Shown: positions 12,101 through 22,178 of the stretch, piece by piece
How positions within the stretch are numbered: the stretch's first letter is position 1
How the letters are laid out: each line of letters opens with the position of its first letter
DNA from: Anas platyrhynchos
Lineage: Eukaryota > Chordata > Aves > Anseriformes > Anatidae
Direction: 5' to 3'
NCBI RefSeq assembly: GCF_047663525.1
Contig: NC_092591.1
Span: 29,793,001 to 29,857,000 of the forward strand
Length of the DNA stretch: 64,000 nucleotides
The notes under the pieces: model-generated
Database searches by the model: none
Told to the model about the DNA's origin: nothing
The model's input: only the letters and a program-made list of their open reading frames with translations
Position numbers and translations under genes: made by a program

Positions 12101-14484
12101 TTGACATTTGTTCTTAATATTTTCAGATATAGATATACACGCTTAAGTTGAAGAGCTTATTTTTGTAAATACTTTGCATGGTGATATTTATTGCTTACTG
12201 CAGCTGCTTGTTGATAGTGTATGATCTTGTGTAATATTGCGTTGTATCTTAATGTGGTGACAAAAAGATATCAGACGTATTCTGCTCAAATAGCTGAGTG
12301 TGAATCTACCTATAAGCTTCAGCAACAGGGTGTCCCAAGTTATTCCAACAACAGATAAGTACACTGATTGATATCACCCAAAAATGCAATGGAAGTGAGT
12401 CCATCTGACCTCATCATTTTACGCTTCCCTTATGGTCAAAAAAAAAAAAAAAAAAAAGTACTCATCAAGTACTGTTCATCTTCTCTGAGAATAGACTCGG
12501 TCATACTCTAGGATGCAAATCATATTTGTTAAGTATAAAGAAGATCAGATGTACAACACCAATGAAGAAAATTACTCCTGAGATCATAGACCTTATATCA
12601 CCAAAAGCTAAAGTGAAGAAAGCAAAAATGCACACCTTGTCTTTCAAACTGGGGCATTCCAGTGACGGAAGGAATGTAAACATAGACCCATTACTTTTTG
12701 ACGCATTATGAAATATCGATTGTGTCAGGTATAGCCATCCTACTTGGTTGCACTAAAGGTCTTTCACACATAATACATACTAAGGTCAAAAAAAAAAAAA
12801 AAAAAAAGACTAACTCTTGCTTCTGGTGGTAGGGAATTCAATATTTACAACTGGTTAGTAGGTTAGTAGGAAACTTGGTTTTCTAGGCCTTGAATACTAG
12901 TGGTGAAATACCTATTAACCATTTGCAGTTTCTTCCTTATGATGAAAGACATTCGTGCACCACTTAATTCTGCTGTAGCACTGGATTTCAACACAGGCAG
13001 AGTTGTTTGCTTTCAGAGTTGGGAAATAACCTCAAAGTTCATTTCAGAAATTCTGTTATGACACAAACATAAGCTGCTGTGTAACTGCTTGTAAGTCTTT
13101 CTATCAAGGAGTGGGTTACTTGCCAGATTTCCCTAAAGAACATTGACCTCCTGATGCCTGTGCTTACACATAAAAGTTCCATTGTTAACCTTATGCAAGG
13201 CCTTCTGCAGCTGCTTTTTACAGTGCTGGGAGCTACTAAAACTAGAATAAGGCTATTCTGGGATTCCTAGCCTGTAATAACCTAGTTCTACTTTGTCCTG
13301 AAATGGCGCTTTGCTAAATTTAAGTCATTTTAAGAGTAAGCAGGCTTTGTCTCTGTTATTTCAGATAATTTGGAAAATGCCTATTAGAAGCAGTCCCAAA
13401 ACCAAGAAGCGGTCAGAATCAAGAGGCCTAAATCAGCCTCTGTAGATAGTACAGACTTCTCTTCCACACACCAACTGTTTCAGAGCTGACATAGAGGAAA
13501 TGATTCTTCTTTCACAAACAGTGGAAAGGGGAATCACTCAGGCTCCAGAACTCCTCTCTCACCAGACTGGTGTGATAACAGCAGGTAGTATCTTAAGATG
13601 GGATCTGAAACATTTTTGAACGGGTTGTAGTCATGTGCTGTGGCAAAGAATGGGTTGTGGTGATGAGAAAAGTTCATCCATTGTTACAAGAAACAGACAA
13701 ACGTTATGGAAACAAACACAGAAAAGCAAAAGAAAGACAAAAGGAAAAAAAAAAAGACATTGACAAAGACCACAGTTATTCAGATCTTTCTACTTTTTAG
13801 TTCAAGGAACAGAATGATCCGTGCCTGAAGAAGTTCATCGTGTTTCTTAATAAACAGTAGAAATGTTAGCACAAGTTCCGTTGCGTAATGGTGGTTCACT
13901 TTTTCCAATCAGTATTCAGAGGTTGCTCAATGACTCCCACTTGAGCAGATCCTGTGATCAAATGTTTTTTTCTTTAGGCTCTGCCTTATCCTACAGCATA
14001 ATTCCATTTCTATTGGAATTTCATTCCAAACATCTGAGCTCTGCCCAAGAAAAACTTCTAATTCACTCACTGCTTCACAAGGCTCAATGTATAATACCAT
14101 CAAATCTTCTCTACTCAAGTCTGGTCCTCCTGACTTCTCTTTGAGGGTGCAGAGGAGGATGCCCTAATCACTATCAGAAACTGCAATTATAATTGCAAGG
14201 CACTGTGAAGAGCAACAACCTTTAAAAATGTCTCATCTGTGCTGCAGCGGCGACAAATTCAGAGGTGGACTAAGGAGACCTAAAGCCCATAAAACAGACA
14301 ACAGTATCAATGAAATCTACTACTCTGAAGAAACCAATGTTAGGTAAATTCCTGAACTGGAACTAAACATCCTCTGGGTTTTAGATACTGCCCTACATGA
14401 TGAATTCCAACACTGTTCCCATATCCTGATCTGCCACTGGTCTGTAGGAAGGTAACACCAGGTTTTCTGCACAGCCAGCTTGTC
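9151..14484. other. Intergenic, AT-rich
   Basis: No gene is recognised. It holds a GC-rich patch with an inverted repeat (11984-11991 with 12015-12022) and two identical 20-A runs in the same local context 350 bases apart (12438-12457 and 12788-12807). Between the two runs is a ~60-codon minus-strand open frame with hydrophobic stretches that matches nothing I know. Confidence 0.5.
11984..12022. repeat. Inverted repeat, GC-rich patch
   Basis: GCTACCGG at 11984-11991 is the exact reverse complement of CCGGTAGC at 12015-12022, with a 23-nt loop. It sits in a ~100-bp GC-rich island (about 11955-12055) inside AT-rich DNA. No RNA gene family is recognised. Confidence 0.5.
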
Positions 14485-15411
14485 TCAGAAGAATCTGCAG
14501 CGCTGCCACAGTTTCCACATGGATGCCTTCACCTCATTATTCCTCAGGGTGTAGATGAGTGGGTTCATCACTGGGCAGAAGACAGTGTAGATCACACAGA
14601 CATGCTTGTCAGAGGAAAAACTAGTGAAGGGCCGGAGGTAGATGAAGATGCAGGGTATAAAGAAAAGGGTGACAACCATCAAGTGTGAGGCACAGGTGGA
14701 AAGTGCTTTCCAGTGCCCCTCAGTGAAGCGGACCCTGACTGTGACCAGGATGAACGTGTAAGATGTGACCAACACCAGGAAACAAGCCAGGGATATTAAG
14801 CCACTGTTGGAGACCATGAGCCACTCAGTGACATGGACATCCATGCAGGCAAGCCGGATGACAGGAGGCACGTCACAGAAGTAGTTGTCTATTGCATTGG
14901 GGCCACAGAAAGGGAGCTGGATTGTGAGCAGTGTCTGGACGATAGAGTGGAGGAAGCCCCCAGCCCAGCAGGCGAATACCAGGACCCAACATACCTGCCG
15001 GCTCATGATGGCTGTGTAGTGCAGGGGCTTGCAGATGGCGGTGTAGCGGTCATATGCCATCACTGTCAGGAGGAACATCTCTGTTGCCCCAACAAAGTGC
15101 AGAAAAAACAGCTGGGCTATACAGTCCTCAAAGGCAATGGTCTTCCTTTGTGAGATCAGGTCCACCAGCATCCTGGGAGAGGTGACAGAGGTGCAACAGA
15201 TATCTATGAAGGACAAGTTGCAGAGCAGAAAGTACATAGGTGAGGACAGCTTGGGGTCAGCTTTGACTGTTACAATAATGAGAAGGTTCCCCAGGAGAAC
15301 CATGGCATAGGCCAGAAAAAAGAAGGCAAAGAAGAAGATTTGCAGCTCCCTTGTATCAGAAAGCCCAAGAAGGATAAATTCAGTCACCCGGGAGAAGTTT
15401 CCTAGTGTCAT
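14485..15411 (-). CDS. Olfactory receptor, family 4-like (308 aa), intact
   Basis: Predicted class II odorant receptor. Motifs in order: sequon NFS at residues 5-7, VTEFILLGLSDT before TM1, GN in TM1, SSPMYFLLCNLSFIDICC at TM2, MAYDRYTAICKPLHY at TM3, LPFCGPNAIDNYFCDVPP in extracellular loop 2, KALSTCASHLMVV at TM6 and NPLIYTLRN in TM7. The CGPN...YFCDV loop and TEFILLGL start are typical of OR4. The frame is open 25 codons further upstream (to 15486), but the ATG at 15411 gives the usual OR4 start, has a good context (G at -3), and lies 44 nt inside the exon defined by an acceptor at about 15456. It is the same type as the receptor at 20.1-21.0 kb, and the pair look like an old tandem duplicate. 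No damage is seen. Confidence 0.93.
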   Translation of the reverse strand: MTLGNFSRVTEFILLGLSDTRELQIFFFAFFFLAYAMVLLGNLLIIVTVKADPKLSSPMYFLLCNLSFIDICCTSVTSPRMLVDLISQRKTIAFEDCIAQLFFLHFVGATEMFLLTVMAYDRYTAICKPLHYTAIMSRQVCWVLVFACWAGGFLHSIVQTLLTIQLPFCGPNAIDNYFCDVPPVIRLACMDVHVTEWLMVSNSGLISLACFLVLVTSYTFILVTVRVRFTEGHWKALSTCASHLMVVTLFFIPCIFIYLRPFTSFSSDKHVCVIYTVFCPVMNPLIYTLRNNEVKASMWKLWQRCRFF

Positions 15412-15475
15412 GGCATCAGGCTTCCACGGTGCAGGTGTGGGCATGAAGTCATGGGCTGGCCAGGAGGAGAAAGAG
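15409..15475 (-). promoter_or_regulatory. 3' splice site and short overlapping uORF
   Basis: On the minus strand a CT-rich tract ending in GGCCAG gives a likely acceptor with the exon starting at 15455. The first ATG in that exon (15452) is out of frame with the receptor. It opens a 14-codon uORF whose TGA overlaps the receptor's start in an ATGA. Translation of the receptor may therefore depend on leaky scanning or reinitiation (inference). Confidence 0.5.
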
Positions 15476-18400
15476 ATGTGCTCCAAGGTTCATGGATGGT
15501 GAGGGAAGGATGCATTACTCGTATTCTGAATGCTACAGAAAGCAGAGTCACATCATGAATTACAGTGAGAGTTTGCAGAGAGTACTGGCTGCCTCTCATC
15601 TCCCATCTGCCCACTCCCTTTTAAGGCTTCTGGCCCCTCATCCCTGAACTTACTCTGACCACTGTTTTCTGCTTTGTAATGGATATGACAAAGTGCATAC
15701 TCCCATTCTGTCAGGGAGGAGTCACATTCTTCTTTCAAAAGATGAGAGACATGAATGCTGGAAACACACTATTACCATCCTTTCACCCACTGGGAGTATA
15801 AAGTGCCATCATGGAAGGCAAATACTTGCTATGCCCAAGCATCATGTCTACAATATACGATTGAACCACGAGCTGTTCCATGCTCTCTTCCTAATTGCTT
15901 TCCTTTAAACTGACAAAAGGGTTCTCCAGTTAGCTTGTCAGCTCTGAAACTAGAGATGCATACACAGAAGCCAGGCCTGGGAGGTTCCTCACTGGTGTTC
16001 CTCTCCATTGAGCTAGCGGTTGTCTGGTAGCTTGATTGCTGTCTTAGGCCTGATGTTGACAGCACATGCTCTTCTGAAGAACGTATTTGCTAACATAGCA
16101 TAAGCTGCAAAACACTTCATGCATTCTATGCTCCCTCTGTGTTACTCAGAGACATCTTTAAAGTTCTTCAGTGGATGTATGCCCTGTTTTGTAGAGGTTA
16201 AAATATGACCAACAGAAAAATGCTCATTTTCATTTACAATCACATCAGGAAATTCTTCAGCTGCTCATTTTTCTCTGAGAGTTTATAAGTCAGCAAGCAG
16301 GAGACTACTGCTAAGAAAGCATTTGATGCCTTTGATACATGCCTCTTACCTCTTGCTAATACCTGAGCTATTTCTTTGGTTACTACTCTATTCTCCACCG
16401 CTTTGCAGTAGTTCTCAGAGTGCTTCTCTTTCCCATCAAACAGGATTGCTTCATGAGTAATTCAGAATATATGACTGCAAATCAAACACTAGTTTAGAAA
16501 TGGTCTCACTTTGTCCCCTCTCCCAGGGGCTCAGTAATCTTCTAGAGCTAGCACAGCTGCAGAGGGGATGACTGGCCATCTGTCTGTAGTGACCCCTCAT
16601 GCTGTAGTAGACAGACGCCTGCAGTACAGGCATCACAGCACTGGCTCCCTGTATAGTCAATGAAGAGAAACAAACACTCTAAAGTTTACCTTGTTTAGAT
16701 CATCACACTACAATGAGATGCTTATACCCTAGAAGACAGCACACCTGTCTGAATATAAATGGAGAGCAGACACCTGTCCCATGCTGGATGTCTCAATTGC
16801 AATCAATGTTAAATGAAGCTGCCTGAAAGGATCCAACTGGCCAAAGTGTTACAGTAGCATTTACATGTTTCTGTACATTTCCAACAGATTACCAAGCATT
16901 TCTCTCAGCCTTTCACATGGATGCACACAACCACACACGTTCTTTAATATGGCATGGCTGATACGAAAAACACAGACAAAGATGAGATTTTTAAAACAAA
17001 CAAGACAAACAAACAACAACAACAAAAACAGGCTGCTACTGTACCAAGTTACTAAATGTTGTTACAACATGAACTTCCAAGTCTGAACTCCACAGCATTT
17101 GTTGTCTGAACACATTTATAATCATTCACTCCAAATTTGTTTCTACTTTTCATCTGACAAGGCATTGTTCCACTCTTACTCCTTCTGCTTGTAATTGCCA
17201 CACCCTACTCTTGTTTAAGTTTCTTGTTGCACAGAAATTTGTTTCACAAGATTTTCTATCAATTTTTCTTGTCCTGGCAGGCTACAAACATATTATATTG
17301 TGATAGTATCAATATCCTGTTTTCCATCTACCATTTAGTCAGAGAGACCAATGAGGCAACACCTTCAAGACTTTCAGAGCTGACCTCAGAGTTTCCTGCA
17401 TCTCCCTTCTTAATCTCAGACCATCCTAACACAACATATAAATACTCCTGTAATGTATTGGATATGGAAGGTAGTTTTCTAGTAGTGGAGTTGGATCTGT
17501 GAGAACTGTTTTGTTACCAAACTTCAAGTAGCTGCCCAGGGCCTTATTAAAGAGATTTGGTGATTGGGTCCCTGGTGTGCAACAACACAGCAATTTGTTC
17601 CTGAAGGCTGACGACGGGAAAGGAAAAGGCACCATGCACTTCTACACACTCAGGGGCCTTTTGTGTGGAAAAAAAAAAAAAAAAAAAAAAAGCTCCTAAT
17701 AAAACAAACATAATTGTGGAGTCGTACTAACAATCCCTGCATTGAGAAATGTTGGGCACCAGGAAACATTGCTTGGATCAGAGGAGCTGCAGAGTTGCCA
17801 TAGTGGGAAACTGCAGTCACACAGGGATAGACTGGATTCATTCACCATTCATTCACCAAGACAAAAGAAAGTCTGGGCAGACCAAAGATGTTGTCAGAGG
17901 TGGTGCGTCACTGAGAACTGAGGCTCAAATGAAAAACAGCTTGAATTTGTTTCCTTGAACTCCCATTTCAGCATTTAAATGGTCACTTTTAAACTTAGGC
18001 TGAAATGGGCTCTGCAGTATCAAAGCAGTTTGTGTTTGCTACTTGACTTTATCCCTTTTAGAGATTCTTCAGTTTCCTTACTGGAAACAGCTGAGGAAAA
18101 ATCAGCCAAACAATAACATTCTTATTAAGAAGATGAGGAACATTTTCAGTGTTCAGCTAGGAAATGGGTTGTATTTCATCATGGAGAGAGATTTAATCAC
18201 CCTATTTCCACTGATATACCTATCCTATAGATAATACTAGTGCAATAGTGCAATACTTCCAGAGAACTGGTCAAAACATGAAACTTCATCCAGTGTCTAA
18301 ATAAAGCTATGAAAACTATCCTGATAATTCCTGTGGACGGTGGGTGAAGCAGTGTTTATAGATTTTAACAGTTCTTGGATTGCTGTACTGATCTGCTATG

Positions 18401-18940
18401 AAGATCACTGATGACATAAAGTCAAGGCTTTGGAAATGTGTTAGAGAGCAGGGCTCCTTTAAGTTGATCCAGTCAAGAACAGCTGTGATTTTAGGTTTGT
18501 AGTGCATGAATTTTGTTGGGAAATAAATCGCACATCTTACATGTGTTGTCTGTCATTGGTCAGTTTAGATTCTGAATGTTTTGGGGACCCAGGGTCAGGA
18601 GGGAGAAAAACTCTGAAGTGGATAGCATATTTACCAGGAAATACCAAATAAAAAAACGAGAGTTCAGACTTTCCATTGTAGGAACCCTTTTAGCTATTAG
18701 CCTAGTGAGTTTTTGCATCATGATACTGACACTGAGCAGTAATAAGAGCAATTATTATTACTGGAAATTGCAGTGGCAGGGGAAGTGGAGAAGATTCCTC
18801 TCCTGTTACCTGCATCAGCAAATGACCAAACTAGCACCTAATACCAGTGTTTTAATAGCTAACTCATGGAGCCAGCATATGACAATGCGGTTTTGATAAG
18901 AAAGCATTTACTGTAAGAACAGGGAAATCCAGTGGTATGA
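15476..18940. other. Intergenic, AT-rich
   Basis: No gene is recognised. It contains an A run of about 23 bases at 17669-17691 and scattered AT-rich sequence. Only short chance open frames occur. Confidence 0.55.
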
Positions 18941-18944
18941 TTGT

Positions 18945-19276
18945 TCAGCCTGGAAATGAGGAGGCTGAGGAGACCTCATCACAGTCTACAGCTTCCTCAC
19001 AAGGGGGAGCAGAGGGGCACGTGCCGATCCACACTCTTTAGTGAACAGCAGTAGGATCTGAGGGAGTGGAATCAAGCTGTGACATGGGAGGTTCAGGCTG
19101 GATATCAGGAAGAAGTTCTTCACTGGCACCCAGCCTGTTGGAGTTTAAGAAGTGTTTGGACTGTGCTCTTAGCCATATGCTCTGAATTTTTGGGTAGACC
19201 TCTGTGGGGCCAGGATTTGGACTCGATGACCCTTATGGGTCCCTTCCAACTCAGGCTATTCTATGATTCTATGATA
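18945..19276 (+). mobile_element. CR1 LINE, 5'-truncated, sense
   Basis: The sequence runs from a CR1 pol-end segment (TTCAGCCTGGAAATGAGGAG, then GAGACCTCATCACAGTCTAC) through the AGGTTCAGGCTGGATATCAG block and the 3' UTR (CTCGATGACCCTTATGGGTC) to a TTCTATGATTCTATGAT tail. This is the intact 3' end of an avian CR1, 5'-truncated as usual. Confidence 0.92.
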
Positions 19277-20086
19277 GCATCTAGCAGCAGGCAACGATGA
19301 GCTTTGCAGACACCTTGGGCCACCATTTTGCAGCTGCATGGGCTGCAGAGTAGCTAGAATTTGCATGCTTGAAAGTTCACCCTCTGGTAACAGCAAGCTT
19401 TGCCTGAAGAACATTTTTAATATGTACATATTGGTGTTTATTTATTTATTTATTTGCTGATGTTTCAGCACAATCTGACATCTTTCCCTGTCCTAACATA
19501 ACCTGTTTCTCTCATGTTCCTATTTTACCCTGAAATGAGTCCCATCTCCCCAAAGGCTGCTGACTCATCAGCTTGCTCAGCTGTAAACACATCATGTTAG
19601 CACACGAAAACACACAAGATGAAAGCTGCCAATGCCATGCTGAACTGAAGGGATTGTTTACTCATAGAAGCTTGGAACTACCATCACTCCTTTGTGCAGA
19701 AACGTAAGGAGACACCACTCTCCAAAACTTGTAGGAGATAGTAGGAAAGAACTTCCCAAAATACTTGATTTTTACTCTTAATGCTGGGAGAAGCCTAGAC
19801 AAATACCCAAGATACAGCTATGACATGTTTGAAGGTAAACACCACAATACCACCCTCAACACTCATGTTTGATAGGTGACAACGACCTAATATATTTTCG
19901 ACTGACAGTTTCTGAAGAAAATAATGCATAAATCCTTGAATTTAGCCTCAGCTCTATTCCAAGAAGCTGTGCTAAAAACAGAGCAACATTACTGGAAAGT
20001 CCTTCCTGAACACTTATCTTTCCTCCCCATGTTTTTTTTTTTTTTTTCTGAGCTCACGTCATTGTACAAGCAAGCACTGTGTTGTT
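19277..20086. other. Intergenic, downstream of OR4-like gene
   Basis: No gene is recognised. It includes a short TTTA simple repeat near 19438-19455 and a T run near 20031-20047. The right part is probably 3' UTR of the minus-strand olfactory receptor. Confidence 0.5.
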
Positions 20087-21016
20087 TCACGTCTCACTCC
20101 TCTTCACTTTTCTGCTCCACAACTTTTTTATGGCATTTTTCACCTCTTCATTTCGGAGGGTGTAGATCAAGGGATTGAGCACGGGCGTGATGATGGTGTA
20201 GAACACAGAGATCATCTTGTCTGCTGAGAAAGTGGTGGAAGGGCGCATATAGATGAAAATGCATGGCCCAAAGAACAGAATCACAACAGTGACATGGGAG
20301 CTGCACGTAGAGAGCGCTCTGAGACGCCCTTTGGAAGAGTATGTCCTTAAAGAGACCATGATAATAACATAGGAAACAGAAAGGACAACAAAACAGGTGA
20401 GGGAAATCAGACCACTATTGGTAACCACAAGGACACTAATGACATAGGTGTTAGTGCAGGCCAGCTTCAGCAATGGGTGAACATCACAGAAATAGTGGTC
20501 AATCTCATTGGGTCCACAGAATGGCAGCTGAATGGTCAGCAGGGCCTGCACCAGTGAGTGGACAAAGCCTCCCACCCAAGAAGCTGTCACCAGACAGCCA
20601 CAGACATGTTTATTCATAACATTTGTATAATGAAGTGGCTTGTGTATAGCAACGCAACGATCATATGCCATCACTGTGAGAAGGAAGATCTCAGTGCAGC
20701 CAAAGAAATGGCCCATAAACAGCTGAGCTATGCAACCCACAAAAGGGATGGTCTTCGTACCAACAAGAAGGTCATAAATGAGTTTGGGAGCTGTTACAGT
20801 AGAGTAACTTATGTCTAAAAAAGACAAGTAGCTCAGGAAGAAGTACATGGGAGAGTCCAGCCGTTCACTTGTCTTTATAGTGATGATGATAAGCAGGTTT
20901 CCAAAAATGATAATGGCATACAAGACTAGGAATAACAAGAAGCATGCTTTTGCTATTGTCTTGTCTTGTGTGAGTCCAAGGAGGATGAACTCTGTCACAT
21001 TGTTTTTGTTCTCCAT
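20087..21016 (-). CDS. Olfactory receptor, family 4-like (309 aa), intact
   Basis: Predicted class II odorant receptor of the plasma membrane. Features: sequon NVT at residues 6-8, VTEFILLGLTQDK before TM1, GN in TM1, SPMYFFLSYLSFLDI at TM2, LPFCGPNEIDHYFCDVHP in loop 2, RALSTCSSHVTVV at TM6 and NPLIYTLRNEEVKNAI in TM7 and the tail. It is closely related to the receptor at 14.5-15.4 kb. One oddity is that the TM3 motif reads MAYDRCVAIHKPLHY: Tyr of DRY is Cys and the usual IC is IH. Arg3.50 is kept, so function is plausible. The chosen ATG lies 18 nt downstream of a clear 3' splice site, and no earlier in-frame ATG exists in that exon. Confidence 0.94.
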   Translation of the reverse strand: MENKNNVTEFILLGLTQDKTIAKACFLLFLVLYAIIIFGNLLIIITIKTSERLDSPMYFFLSYLSFLDISYSTVTAPKLIYDLLVGTKTIPFVGCIAQLFMGHFFGCTEIFLLTVMAYDRCVAIHKPLHYTNVMNKHVCGCLVTASWVGGFVHSLVQALLTIQLPFCGPNEIDHYFCDVHPLLKLACTNTYVISVLVVTNSGLISLTCFVVLSVSYVIIMVSLRTYSSKGRLRALSTCSSHVTVVILFFGPCIFIYMRPSTTFSADKMISVFYTIITPVLNPLIYTLRNEEVKNAIKKLWSRKVKRSET

Positions 21017-21034
21017 AGACTACGTAGACAGGAC

Positions 21035-21060
21035 CTGAAGTAAAGAAAAGAGCTTCCAGA
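21035..21060 (-). promoter_or_regulatory. 3' splice site upstream of OR coding exon
   Basis: On the minus strand CTCTTTTCTTTACTTCAG is followed by GTCCTG, a strong pyrimidine tract and AG. The exon would begin at 21034 and reach the ATG at 21016 after 18 nt. The upstream non-coding exon was not found. Confidence 0.7.
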
Positions 21061-22156
21061 TACAGCATTAGAAATAGGATGTTATCAGCACACAAATATA
21101 TTCATCACTAGTATGCTAAATACTAATCATATTTCCTCTGATCTCTTTTGGGGGGGGACAGTTTCCATTTAAAATAAATGCTTCCCTCAAGGAATAAAGC
21201 TGCTATCCAACTCAGAATGTATTATTGAAGTGTATAATAAGAAGCTCAGATTATTTACCTGAGGAAGGTGGTAGAAATAATATCTTCAAGAATCCTAGTT
21301 CTCACCTTTGTCTCTTAAAAAAAAAAAAAGATGACTGCTAGGTCCCCTCAAGACCCACTTTTACCCTATACTGTCAACTTTGAAATAAAAAGTTGAACCA
21401 AAGGCACAATGCAGCTATAATTCAACTCCCAAAACTTTAGTCATGGCCTGAGGAAGGTCCCTGCTCAAGAAGAGAATGTACTTTCCTTTTCAGTCTTCTA
21501 AGGAAATGCAATAGTACCGCTCCTTATTATCTCTCTGACTGTGACAGACCTGTATAAGGTGTCACAGAAAGAGCTGCCCAGTGTTTCCTTGGACCACCTT
21601 TCTTACAGTACATGCATGAGCTAATCTGGAGCTAATTTGCATTAATGGTGTGTTAGCAGGGGGATTGTATACCTCACCAAGGCCCTGGACTGAATGTTGA
21701 ACTCCTCATAAATACATCTGGGTTAATGAATGCACCCCTGCTGACTCCCATACAGTATCCACAGTGTTCAATTTATATATGAAAACAGAGGCGGCGAGGA
21801 TGTAACAACCTTGTCTGTGACACCAGTAAATTGTCTGGTGTATGAATCCCATTTGACAATCACAGGTCACTCAGTTCTATCTCCTGAGCTCTCTGCCTCA
21901 CCCACTAGATATACACATCCAGCACAGCAGAGAAAATGGTCTTTAGGGTCTCCAACCCTACCTCCGTGCTCCTCCAAGATCAGAGGGAAAGCACTGTGGG
22001 GAAAACCCAAGTGTGTGTGTTGTGACCACTGATTTCTGACGTACAGCTAGGGGGGACAATGTAAGACTGAGCACATAGGAAATGCTGTCATCAGCTTCTG
22101 AGTCCTCTCTAACACTGACATGCTTTTGACAGATTATTATGGGAACAGGATATAGT

Positions 22157-22178
22157 GGGGGGGGGGGGGGGGGGGGGG
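22157..22178 (+). repeat. Poly-G tract (22 G)
   Basis: Twenty-two consecutive G on the plus strand, interrupting otherwise ordinary sequence. Such a run can form G-quadruplexes and is prone to length error in assembly. Confidence 0.9.

Noticed and set aside
12501-12683. Hydrophobic 60-codon minus-strand frame as an OR or tetraspanin-like exon
   Set aside because: No OR or other family motif; flanks lack convincing splice sites. Recorded only under the twin A-run finding.
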